Positions 54,384 to 63,060 of a stretch of 64,000 nucleotides of DNA are shown here, piece after piece; within the stretch, counting starts at the first letter, position 1, and every line of letters begins with the position of its first letter. The position numbers and the translations under genes were made by a program. This DNA is from Sphingomonas pokkalii (GTDB lineage Bacteria > Pseudomonadota > Alphaproteobacteria > Sphingomonadales > Sphingomonadaceae): NCBI RefSeq assembly GCF_003096275.1, contig NZ_QENQ01000001.1:2640920-2704919 (forward strand). The letters are read 5' to 3'. The notes under the pieces were generated by a model. That model saw only the letters and a list, made by a program, of their open reading frames with translations, was not told the DNA's origin and did no database searches.

Positions 54384-57300
54384 TCAGAACTTGAAGCGCG
54401 CGCCCAGCAGGAAGCGACGATCCAGTTCCTGCGCGAACCACAGCTCGCTCTTGTCACGCGCGTAGGTCCGGACACTCTCACGGGTCAGGTTGATTCCTTC
54501 CAGCGAGAGCGCAATCTGCGGCGTGATCTCGTAGCTGATGTTCATATCGAGCTGACCGAACGGCGCCGTGAACTCAGGATTGCGCGAACCCTGGCGGTTG
54601 ATGCCCGACAGGAACTTGTCGCGCCAGTTATAGGCGAGACGAGCCGAGATGCCGTTCTTGTCGTAGATCAGCGTGGTGCTGAACGTATCGCTCAGGCCCA
54701 GCAGCGCGAACTGATCCTGGCCCGGATCGGCCCCCAGGTTGAAGCCCACATCGCCACGCACCAGCGTATAGGCCGCCGCGATGCCGATGCCGGTATTGCC
54801 AAGGAAATACTGGCCGGCGGCTTCGAGGCCGTAGATCTTCGCCGACTTGTTGTTGATCGGCTGCGTCACCTGGAACTGATACAGCGGGTCGGCCGCGTTA
54901 CCGCGCAGATCATACTGATTGTTGATCGCCTTGACGTAGGCATCGTCCAGCGAGCGGGTGGAGGTGTTGTAGTTTGCCTGGAACTCGCCGGTAGCCGCGG
55001 CGACGGAACCACGATTGGCAATCAGCGAGGACATTACGAACAGGTTGACGTCGCTGATGTCCGCACCCAGCGCGTTCAACGCATCCTTGGCCTGGCCGGA
55101 ACGGCTGCCCGCGGCGCCCGAGCTCGGATCGCGCAGCCCGAACAGCGGCGAGGTGAACTGGCCGTTGCCGACGAAGTTCTGCACGCGCTTGTCGAAGAAC
55201 GCGATCGAGACATAGCTGTCCGGCTTGAAATACCATTCCAGCGATGCGTCGAAATTGTCCGAGATCAGCGGCGAGAGGCGCGGGTTGCCTACCGATGCGC
55301 TCGGGATACCGCCATTGTTGGTCGGACGCGGCGGACCGCCCACCGTCGTGGCGGTGAACAGGCTGTTATAGTTCGGCCGCGCGATCGTCTTGCTGTACGA
55401 AAGGCGAGCGAGCAGGTTGCGCTGCAGTTCCACCTGGAAGTCGACCTGCGGCAGGATGTTGTCGTACGAATAGGATTCGTCGAACGCACTGGTGTTGGTG
55501 AGCGATACGACCACCGTAAAGTCGTTATCCGAAACCCAGTCCAGCGCGGACGGGACGGCGACCTGCGAGATCGAACGCGATTTGGTGTGCTCGTAACGGA
55601 TGCCCGCCACCAGGCGCGCCGGCGCGTTGCCGACCTCACCCTTCCAGGTCAGCTGACCATAGGCGGCCCAGATATCTTCCTTCACACGATTGTTGTTGTT
55701 GCCCGTGATGCCGACGGTCTTGCCCTGGCCTGCATAGTAGGACGACAGGATCGGATAGATCTTCGCCGCATCGCCGCGGAAGGCCACCCGCGAATCGGGG
55801 TCCGAGCCGGGATTATAGGCATCGAACTTGCAGATCAGGCAGAAGGACTGGAGCGAGCCCGGTGCCAGACGCTCGACGTCGCCGGGATTGGCGATACCCC
55901 AGTCACCCAACGTCTGCTGCGTGCTGACGAAGGTCTGGCGCATGTCGGTCTTGCGATAGTTTCCGCCGAAATCGAAGCGGCTTTCATTGCCCAGGTCCCA
56001 GCCGAAATCGGCCCGCAGTTCCTTGACGGTCTGCTCCTGCACCGAACGGTTGGTGCGCCCCACCTGGCTGCCGACCACACCGGCCGAAAGCGGGGTCGAG
56101 CCCAGCGTGATATCCTGCTGCGGGATGCCGCTGTTGTAGGTCACCGAGTGCGCGGCGACCACGTTCGCACCCATGCCGACCAGCGTGGAGCTGACGCCAT
56201 TGGGGTTGTCCGGACGGCTGGACGACTTTGAAGCATGGCCGTCGATCCGCAGCGAGAAATTGTCTGCGATCTGCCAATCGGCATTCAGGCCGTAATCCTC
56301 GAGGCGGTTCTTCTGCGCACGCGATTGTGCCTCGAAGCCCTCGTCCTTGAAGCCGTTGATCGTCTCATGGAGATAGTTCGCGGTGGCAACGGTCGTGTTG
56401 CCGTCGAAATGCACTTCATCGAACGGCCGGCTGAACCAGTTGGACAGGTCCGAACGGGTTTCGCGCTGGCGGTTCTGCGCATAGAGCGCGTCGGCGGTCA
56501 GCGTCAGGGAATCGGTCGGCTTGAATTGCACCGATGCCTGGCCGTTGATGCGTTCGCGGCTACCCTCGGCATAGTGATACCGGCTGTCGTTCGGAATCGC
56601 GACGAGCTGGCTGGCGTTGCTCGGCGCGTTCTTCACGATGGTGCAGCTGGCGCTCAGCGTCGTCTGCGTCGACGGGCAGATCGTGTTGTTCCGCGCGAAG
56701 CCGCCGGACACGAACGTGCTGTACGGAATGATGTTCCAGTCGTTCGACGTCGCGGCGATCGACGTGAAGTTGCGCTTCTGATAGCTGCCGAACAGTTCGA
56801 TGCCGAAGCGCTGCTCGGCATCCGTCCAGCCCACCACGCCCGAAAATTCCGGCGTCACCTTGGATCCGCAGTCGAGGCAGCCGTCGACGCTCGCATCGTA
56901 CACCGCCTTGGCGCCGACGCTGCCGTTCAGGCCGACCTTGCCGCCATCCAGCGGCCGCCGCGTCACGACGTTGATCGTCGCACCGATACCGCCCGAAGGA
57001 ACCGCCGCACGGCCGGTCTTGTAAACTTCCAGCGTCCGCACGCCTTCGGTCGCGAGGTTGGAGAAGTCGAACGACCGCGTGGTCCCCTGCGCGCCATCGG
57101 CATTCTGGTCGCCGCCGACCACCGCGACCGCCGCTGACGCGAGCTGGCGGCCATTCAACGTCACCAGGTTATATTGCGGGCCAAAGCCGCGCACGGTGAC
57201 CTGCGAACCTTCGCCGTTGGTGCGGTTGATCGAAACGCCAGGGATACGCTGCAGCGATTCCGCAAGGTTCGTGTCCGGGAACTTGCCGATATCTTCGGCC

Positions 57301-57536
57301 GAGATCGCGTCGACGATGCCGGGCGCTTCACGCTTGATCGCAATCGACCGCTCAAGGCTGGCGCGGATGCCGGTAACGACGATTTCCTCGCCCTGGGTGG
57401 ACTCCTGGGCCGCCGTCGCGCCGGTGGCAACGTTGTCGGCTTGCGCATGTGCAAACGTTGGCATCAACAAACATGCAGATACCGCTAGAATCGACGCCGA
57501 TCGCGACAGTGCAGCAGAACGCTTCACGCTGTTCAT
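54384..57536 (-). CDS. TonB-dependent receptor (SapC/cupin module)
   Basis: An outer-membrane receptor of 1050 residues: signal peptide ending MPTFAHA, EEIVVTGIRASLERSI, plug with DIGKFPDTNLAESLQRIPGV and VTVRGFG, barrel ending RRFLLGARFKF. GAGGGG lies just before ATG 57536. It is the first gene of a receptor-SapC-cupin-glycosyltransferase group. The ligand is unknown; it is of the large oligosaccharide-receptor type. Confidence 0.88.
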   Translation of the reverse strand: MNSVKRSAALSRSASILAVSACLLMPTFAHAQADNVATGATAAQESTQGEEIVVTGIRASLERSIAIKREAPGIVDAISAEDIGKFPDTNLAESLQRIPGVSINRTNGEGSQVTVRGFGPQYNLVTLNGRQLASAAVAVVGGDQNADGAQGTTRSFDFSNLATEGVRTLEVYKTGRAAVPSGGIGATINVVTRRPLDGGKVGLNGSVGAKAVYDASVDGCLDCGSKVTPEFSGVVGWTDAEQRFGIELFGSYQKRNFTSIAATSNDWNIIPYSTFVSGGFARNNTICPSTQTTLSASCTIVKNAPSNASQLVAIPNDSRYHYAEGSRERINGQASVQFKPTDSLTLTADALYAQNRQRETRSDLSNWFSRPFDEVHFDGNTTVATANYLHETINGFKDEGFEAQSRAQKNRLEDYGLNADWQIADNFSLRIDGHASKSSSRPDNPNGVSSTLVGMGANVVAAHSVTYNSGIPQQDITLGSTPLSAGVVGSQVGRTNRSVQEQTVKELRADFGWDLGNESRFDFGGNYRKTDMRQTFVSTQQTLGDWGIANPGDVERLAPGSLQSFCLICKFDAYNPGSDPDSRVAFRGDAAKIYPILSSYYAGQGKTVGITGNNNNRVKEDIWAAYGQLTWKGEVGNAPARLVAGIRYEHTKSRSISQVAVPSALDWVSDNDFTVVVSLTNTSAFDESYSYDNILPQVDFQVELQRNLLARLSYSKTIARPNYNSLFTATTVGGPPRPTNNGGIPSASVGNPRLSPLISDNFDASLEWYFKPDSYVSIAFFDKRVQNFVGNGQFTSPLFGLRDPSSGAAGSRSGQAKDALNALGADISDVNLFVMSSLIANRGSVAAATGEFQANYNTSTRSLDDAYVKAINNQYDLRGNAADPLYQFQVTQPINNKSAKIYGLEAAGQYFLGNTGIGIAAAYTLVRGDVGFNLGADPGQDQFALLGLSDTFSTTLIYDKNGISARLAYNWRDKFLSGINRQGSRNPEFTAPFGQLDMNISYEITPQIALSLEGINLTRESVRTYARDKSELWFAQELDRRFLLGARFKF

Positions 57537-57652
57537 CTTCCCCTCCTGGCCACCGCATATTTGCGGCGGAAACTGTTGACCTTGCGATCGCCCAACGCGT
57601 TCGCAGCGGGGTTACCGCTACCAACTACGACTACATTGTCAACGATCGAAGC

Positions 57653-57680
57653 GAAAATCTGTAAGACAGCTTTGATTTTC
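57653..57680. promoter_or_regulatory. Inverted repeat upstream of the SapC-module receptor
   Basis: GAAAATC (57653-57659) and GATTTTC (57674-57680) form exact arms 14 bases apart in an AT-richer stretch, about 120 bases before the receptor start. It is an operator candidate only. The rest of 57541-57869 has no gene. Confidence 0.3.
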
Positions 57681-57869
57681 ACCGAGAGTGTGTTTCTAAA
57701 GCTACAGCGGAAATTTGACTTCGTTACGGTGCCGGGAGCCAATATGGGGGAGGTTCTCCAGCACAAGCTGTCCGACAGACGCCCCCAACGCCAGAGCAGC
57801 GTTGCCACCGCGTCTGCGCCAAGAGGCGACCAAAGACGTCCTGCTTGCCGTGCCAGGTCAGTGCGCGCG

Positions 57870-58142
57870 TCAGTTCCGCGCCTCTTCGAGTTGCTTGCGC
57901 GTCCGCGACGATGTCGCGATTTCGCCGGTTTCCATCCGTTGCTTGAAGCGGCGCAGCGCGACTTCGCGGTCCTCGGTTATCCGGGAATCCCATTCGACGG
58001 TACCACCGGCAGGCGCCTTGACCGCCCAGTGGCGGCGTTCGCGATCGAGGACGTCGATCCACACCAAATTGTCGAGGATCGGCGAAAGGTCCGCAAAATC
58101 ACGCCAGAAGGCGACGGCGGTTGCAGCTTTTCCTTTGAATAG
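57870..58142 (-). pseudogene. SRPBCC (COQ10/polyketide-cyclase type) pseudogene with internal deletion
   Basis: A minus-strand frame reads FWRDFADLSPILDNLVWID, RERRHWAVKAPAGGTVEWD and SRITEDRE, the N-terminal half of an SRPBCC cyclase/dehydrase domain. It then jumps straight to LRRFKQRMETGEIA, which is the normal C-terminus. The middle of the domain is missing and no start codon is left in place. It is a decaying relic. Confidence 0.55.
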
Positions 58143-58315
58143 CGCAGGCTAACCGCAGTCTCCGGCAGTTCGTCACACCTGACCTTTTGGCCATGCTCCC
58201 CACCCTGTCCGAACGCGCTAAGAAGCGACGTCGCGTCTAGATACGCTTTTCCTTCCGCTCTCCGGGGCGCGGCACCCGCCAAGCCGATGAAGCAGCGCGA
58301 GGACCAGCACCGCAC

Positions 58316-58945
58316 ATGACCAACGGAGCCGCGGAACGGCGGGAATATCCAGCCCCAGATACGGACTTGCCGACAAGGTTGGTTACCGCGCAACCGATAC
58401 TGCGCACTTTGGTCCAATCCGCCTTCGATTCCGCCGCCAATGACGACTCGCCCTATGGTCGCGCCGCGCATCTTCATGGGCGGATGCAGGCGATTTCATG
58501 CTATGACAGGGCGATCGCCGTAGAGTCCGGCATTGATCTGGAATTGCTGGTGCGCGACGAACTTCGCGCGTTTCAGTTCGGCTATGCACCGGGAATCATG
58601 GTGGAGGGGCCGGAGGTTCGCCTTCGCCCGGATACCGGCCGGTTCGTCGCGCTGGCCCTGCACGAACTTGCGACCAATTCGATCAAGTTCGGGATGCTGG
58701 GCCGATCCGGCCCAGATGCGGCGCTCCGCGTGACATGGGCCTTCCGGAACGATGGGCTGGAGCTTGCTTGGCAGGAGTCCGGCGTTGCGGTCCTCGCCAC
58801 GCTGCCGGCGCGGCGAAAGGGTTTCGGCCAGACGCTGATCGAAGACATATTGCCGCGCCATCTCGGCGCGGCATCCCGCTTCGCGCTCGTGCCCGGCGGC
58901 GTCGAATGCGCCATCTTGCTGCCTGCACAAACGTTTGGAATCTAA
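58316..58945 (+). CDS. HWE/HisKA2-type histidine kinase domain protein
   Basis: A 209-residue protein with little besides a kinase core. YGRAAHLHGRMQAIS resembles the HWE dimerisation/phospho-acceptor helix. ALHELATNSIKFGML is the N box of the ATP-binding domain, and GFGQTLIEDILP a G box. There is no input or membrane segment. Short HWE kinases of this type often feed the alphaproteobacterial general stress response. It is followed 60 bases later by a Crp/Fnr regulator on the same strand. Partner and signal are unknown. Confidence 0.65.
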   Translation: MTNGAAERREYPAPDTDLPTRLVTAQPILRTLVQSAFDSAANDDSPYGRAAHLHGRMQAISCYDRAIAVESGIDLELLVRDELRAFQFGYAPGIMVEGPEVRLRPDTGRFVALALHELATNSIKFGMLGRSGPDAALRVTWAFRNDGLELAWQESGVAVLATLPARRKGFGQTLIEDILPRHLGAASRFALVPGGVECAILLPAQTFGI

Positions 58946-59004
58946 CGATCCGATGCTTCCGCGAGGCATCGTGAACCTTCCAGATGCCTGCGCGTTGCGG
59001 GAAT

Positions 59005-59775
59005 ATGCTGAAATCCATCCATCCGGCGCCCGGTACGAGCGTTTCCCGCCGGCTAAGTGGGTTGGCCCAACTCACAGATCCTGATCGCGCCCTCCTGCAA
59101 GACGCCACATTGCACCCCCAACTGGTGCCGACTGCGCGCGACCTGATCGTCGAAGGGCAGCGTACGGCAGGGCCGCTGCTGGTGCTCGAAGGCTGGCTCG
59201 GCCGCACCCGATTGTTCCGGGACGGCCGCCGCCAGATACTCAGCTTCCTCGTCCCGGGAGACGTGATTACGGAAACCGCCTGTGCGCACCCAGTCGCGTT
59301 GAGCACGATCACCGCACTCAGCGATGCACGGCTATGCCCGGCCCCGCCTCCCAACTCGCCCGGGCTGGAACAAGCCTATGCCGCCAGCGCCGCGCTGACC
59401 GAATGCTATCTGTTCCGCCAGATTGCCCGGCTGGGGCGGATGAGCGCCTATGAACGGATCCTCGATTGGCTGAACGAAATGCATGAGCGACTGGCGCTTG
59501 CCGGCGTGGCCGGGCCGGACAGCTTCGTGATGCCGCTGACCCAGGAGATACTGGGCGATGCGCTCGGCCTGACCAGCGTACATGTCAACCGCACCCTTCA
59601 AGCCATGCGCCGCGATGGCATCCTGGAATGGCGAGGCGGTGTCGTTCGCATGGTGCAGGCCGCGCGCGCATCCGATCCATCCGCCACGCGCGGCACGGCG
59701 GCACGGATCGCGGAACCAGCGGCGCAGCGTGCCCGTCCGCCGCACCGCGCATCGCTTGAGAATTCGGCTGCGTAG
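59005..59775 (+). CDS. Crp/Fnr-family transcriptional regulator
   Basis: About 256 residues: an N-terminal cyclic-nucleotide-binding-like beta barrel (LVLEGWLGRTRLFRDGRRQILSFLVPGD), a long dimer helix, and a C-terminal winged helix with LTQEILGDALGLTSVHVNRTLQAMRRDG as the recognition helix region. There are no Fnr-type N-terminal cysteines, so an oxygen-sensing Fe-S cluster is unlikely. The Arg/Ala-rich tail after MVQAARAS looks unstructured. ATG 59005 has CGGGA upstream; ATG 58984 is an alternative. Confidence 0.8.
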   Translation: MLKSIHPAPGTSVSRRLSGLAQLTDPDRALLQDATLHPQLVPTARDLIVEGQRTAGPLLVLEGWLGRTRLFRDGRRQILSFLVPGDVITETACAHPVALSTITALSDARLCPAPPPNSPGLEQAYAASAALTECYLFRQIARLGRMSAYERILDWLNEMHERLALAGVAGPDSFVMPLTQEILGDALGLTSVHVNRTLQAMRRDGILEWRGGVVRMVQAARASDPSATRGTAARIAEPAAQRARPPHRASLENSAA

Positions 59776-59847
59776 CAATACCAACCTGCGAGATTTCTGA
59801 CTCATACCGAGTTGCGTTGCTAAGAACCCATCGCTGCGCTGCACATC

Positions 59848-59941
59848 GTCATCCCGGCGAAAGCCGGGGTCCATCAAGGTCGCGCTATCGGCTCTTGCTG
59901 ACACCGACAGGCGCATAGATCCTGGCGTGTGCCGGGATGAC
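59848..59941. repeat. 94-base palindromic repeat element
   Basis: The ends GTCATCCCGGC (59848-59858) and GCCGGGATGAC (59931-59941) are exact inverted repeats. Next to the left end AGCCGGGGT allows a local hairpin. The core recurs at 47178-47199. It resembles BIME/MITE-like repeats found in many copies in sphingomonads. The rest of the 338-base gap 59776-60113 shows no gene. Confidence 0.65.
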
Positions 59942-60113
59942 GGCGCGGAGGCGGATGAGTCCATGTCCATGCAGCTTGGTAAAAGCGCGCCATTTCCGCC
60001 GGACAATCGCCATAGCGGCGAGACAGGCAGGCAGGCGATCGGCCGCACCGCATTAGCGACACGCGGTCCGCCCGGAGTCGACGGAGACGCCTTCACCTCG
60101 CTATGGCGCAGGC

Positions 60114-61187
60114 ATGATCGATACGAACGCCCGCGATCGCGCCTGGGTAGACCAGGCCGTGCGCATCATCGATGCGGAATTCACCCGCTCCGCCGATACC
60201 CATCTGGTCCCCGTCGAGCTGCCGGGCGCTCCCGGTATCAGCCTGTATCTGAAGGATGAATCCAGCCATCCGACGGGAAGCCTGAAGCATCGCCTGGGCC
60301 GATCCTTGTTCCTCTATGCGCTCTGCAACGGCTGGATCGGCCCGGAGACCACGATCGTCGAAGCCTCCAGCGGATCGACCGCCGTATCCGAATCCTATTT
60401 CGCCCGGATGATCGGCCTGCCCTTCGTGGCGGTGCTGCCGCGCGGCACTTCGCCCGAAAAGATCGCTGCCATCGAATTCCATGGCGGCAGTTGCCACCAG
60501 GTCGATGACCCCCGTTCAGTGCGAAGCGAAGCGCAACGGCTGGCCCAGGCGCTGGGCGGCCATTTCATGGATCAGTTCACCTATGCCGAACGCGCTACCG
60601 ATTGGCGCGGCAACAACAATATCGCCCAGTCCATCTTCGATCAGATGGCACAGGAGGCGCATCCAGTGCCCAGCCACATCGTTTGCGGCGCCGGCACCGG
60701 CGGCACCTCGGCCACCATCGGCCGCTATCTCCGCTATCGCCGCCTGGCGACGCGGCTCTGCGTCGCCGATCCCGAAGCATCGGTGTTCCACCGCCATTAT
60801 GCGGATCGGACGATCACCGAAATTGCCGGCGCGCCGTCTTGCGTGGAAGGAATCGGCCGCCTGCAGTTGGAACCGTCTTTCCTGCCCGATGTGGTCGATC
60901 GGATGATCGCGGTGCCCGATGCCGCCAGCCTGGCCGCCGCGTTACGGATCAGCCGCATTCTCGGCCGTCCGTGCGGCGTTTCCACCGGCACCAATATCTG
61001 GGCATGCGCCACGCTGATCCGCGAAATGCGCGCGGCGGGGGAACAGGGATCGATCGTAACGCTGCTTTGCGACGATGGGCGGCGCTATGCCTCCACCTGC
61101 TTCGACGCGGCGTGGCGCGACGCGCACGGTTTTGAAACCACGACCCACGACGCGGCGCTCGACGATATCTTCACCCACCCGGCCTAG
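60114..61187 (+). CDS. PLP-dependent cysteine-synthase-family enzyme
   Basis: A 357-residue fold-type II PLP enzyme. The PLP lysine lies in SHPTGSLKHRLG, the cofactor phosphate loop is GAGTGGT, and EASSGSTAVSE matches the substrate loop. It differs from housekeeping CysK by an extended C-terminus and GVSTGTNIWA near the end, like the cysteine synthase family proteins that make or break cysteine or other beta-substituted amino acids. It ends 8 bases before the convergent esterase stop. Confidence 0.82.
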   Translation: MIDTNARDRAWVDQAVRIIDAEFTRSADTHLVPVELPGAPGISLYLKDESSHPTGSLKHRLGRSLFLYALCNGWIGPETTIVEASSGSTAVSESYFARMIGLPFVAVLPRGTSPEKIAAIEFHGGSCHQVDDPRSVRSEAQRLAQALGGHFMDQFTYAERATDWRGNNNIAQSIFDQMAQEAHPVPSHIVCGAGTGGTSATIGRYLRYRRLATRLCVADPEASVFHRHYADRTITEIAGAPSCVEGIGRLQLEPSFLPDVVDRMIAVPDAASLAAALRISRILGRPCGVSTGTNIWACATLIREMRAAGEQGSIVTLLCDDGRRYASTCFDAAWRDAHGFETTTHDAALDDIFTHPA

Positions 61188-61194
61188 GCCGGGA

Positions 61195-62916
61195 TCAGTT
61201 CTCCTTCAGCCGTCCGCAGCTGAAACTTCCGCCGGTGGCCAGCGCCACGTTGGGATAGGGGCACAACGGCCGTTCGCGCCCCGGCCAGGGCGTGTCGGGG
61301 CCAGCGGTGGCGGCAATGCTATCCGGCGCCTTCTTCTCCAATACCCATCGCTCCAGCGCGGCCAGGCTGTCGAAGCGGTCGGTCGCAGGGCCACCGGCGC
61401 AATGGTTCATGCCGGGGACGGGGAACACGCGCACGAAACCCGCCGCCTGCCCGCCCATCCGCCGATCGACGGCATTCCACCAGGCGATGGTGTCATAGGC
61501 GGAAAAGGCCGGGTCGCTCATTCCGTGCGGGACGATCAGCTTGCCGCCGCGGGCGCGGAACCGGGCAAGGTCGGTGTCCTGCATCCCCACATCCTGCCAG
61601 GCAGAGGTGGTGAACGGCGCGGCGACGGCATAGATCCGATCGGCATCCCGATCGAAGTCGAACCCCAATTGCCAGGCAAGCAACTGCGTTGGGTCGCTTG
61701 GCAGCGCGGTGGGCGGTGTGGTGAATATCGCCGCCAGCGCCCCCGCCCCCAGCAGCACGTTCAGCGCAGGCGGGCCATTTTCCAGCCCCGCCTTCCACAC
61801 CCGCCACCCGGCTTCGGCGATGCCGCTGTCCCACGGGAATGGTGCATACAGGCGCTTGCCCGCCGCATTTTGTGCACCGCCCATGATCCGCGCCAGCGCG
61901 TCGATCACCGGCGTGTCGATGCAGTCGCCGCTGGCGCCGGGGGCGCAACTGCGCTTGCGAAGCGCCGGCACGACGCGATCGGCGGTGCAGCGGCCGATCG
62001 CGGCGATCGTGCCGTCGATGGCGCCGTCATCGCCATCGCAGGTCGCCAGCACGACGTCGCGCACCAGCTTCAGCGTCGGCACATCGAGCGCCGCCTTCAG
62101 CCTGTCCAGCGTCGGCGTTTCGCCGCGGGCACGCACGATGGAAGCGATCGTCTGGGTATCCCAGGCCTCGGCCAGCGCCGCACGAGGCAGGGCGAAGCCG
62201 GGTGCCGCCGCGACGATGCCGTCAAAGGCCTCCGGGTAGCGCTGGGCAAAGGCCATGCCTTCCTGCCCGCCCTTCGAACAGCCCCAGAAGAAACTGGTCG
62301 CGCTGTCCCGGCCATAGAAGGCGCGAAGGAGATGATGGCCAAGGTCGTTGGTGGGCTTCAGGCTCGTATGGCCATAATCCCGCCGCGCCCGCGGATCGAA
62401 GCCAAAGGCTAGCACCCCGCCATGATCCGCCACCGCGTTGCGGACATTGTCGTGCCCGCTATCCTGCGCGATCACGGCATAGCCGCGTTCCAGCGCGGAT
62501 CGGTTGCCAGGACCGTTGGGACCGGTCGCGTCACCGATCGTACCGTTGCTGCCGCCGCCGCCCTGGAACAGGTACCGCTGGTTCCACTGCGCGGGGAGGC
62601 GCATCCGAAACCCGATGCGATACGCGCCGCCGACCACCCCGTCATGGCCGCCGAAATAGCCTTCGACCAGGCAATGGGCTGGCATGGCCGCGGTACCGGG
62701 CTGCGCAGCTTGCCAGTGGGTCGCACTGATTGTCAGGCCGGCAACCGGCGCGCCGCGAAGGGCCGTTTGGGCCAGGGCGGCGCATCGGGCCTCGGGGGAA
62801 GCCGCTGCCGCCGCCGGATGCGGGCGATGCGCGGCAAGGGCGCTTCCGGCGGTCCAACTGGCCGCAACGGCGCCGAGCAACATCGCGCGCCGCGCGCTCG
62901 ATCGTTTCAGGCACAT
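61195..62916 (-). CDS. Secreted tannase/feruloyl esterase family protein
   Basis: A 573-residue alpha/beta hydrolase with a signal peptide (ARRAMLLGAVAASWTAGSALA). Family marks: RYLFQGGGGSNG, nucleophile elbow FWGCSKGGQEG (CS-D-HC type motif), a late SDPAFSAYDT with the catalytic Asp and PVPGMNHCAGGP with the catalytic His. It hydrolyses aromatic esters such as gallate, ferulate or MHET-like compounds; plant-wall phenolic esters fit a pectin degrader. GGGAGGGG precedes the ATG. Confidence 0.85.
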   Translation of the reverse strand: MCLKRSSARRAMLLGAVAASWTAGSALAAHRPHPAAAAASPEARCAALAQTALRGAPVAGLTISATHWQAAQPGTAAMPAHCLVEGYFGGHDGVVGGAYRIGFRMRLPAQWNQRYLFQGGGGSNGTIGDATGPNGPGNRSALERGYAVIAQDSGHDNVRNAVADHGGVLAFGFDPRARRDYGHTSLKPTNDLGHHLLRAFYGRDSATSFFWGCSKGGQEGMAFAQRYPEAFDGIVAAAPGFALPRAALAEAWDTQTIASIVRARGETPTLDRLKAALDVPTLKLVRDVVLATCDGDDGAIDGTIAAIGRCTADRVVPALRKRSCAPGASGDCIDTPVIDALARIMGGAQNAAGKRLYAPFPWDSGIAEAGWRVWKAGLENGPPALNVLLGAGALAAIFTTPPTALPSDPTQLLAWQLGFDFDRDADRIYAVAAPFTTSAWQDVGMQDTDLARFRARGGKLIVPHGMSDPAFSAYDTIAWWNAVDRRMGGQAAGFVRVFPVPGMNHCAGGPATDRFDSLAALERWVLEKKAPDSIAATAGPDTPWPGRERPLCPYPNVALATGGSFSCGRLKEN

Positions 62917-63060
62917 TCACCACCCCTCCCGAATAGCTATCTTGTATAACTTTATCTATCGCCACACCCTTTTGCGGTCAACGCGCGGCTTGTCATGGCA
63001 TCGTCGTGAAACCGGCGCAGTCGGGCCGATACAAATGCGCCGGCCGGAGATTGGGAAGAC

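Noticed and set aside
57977..58477. Minus-strand frame of 166 codons before the HWE kinase
   Set aside because: It overlaps the SRPBCC remnant in another frame and has no recognisable domain.
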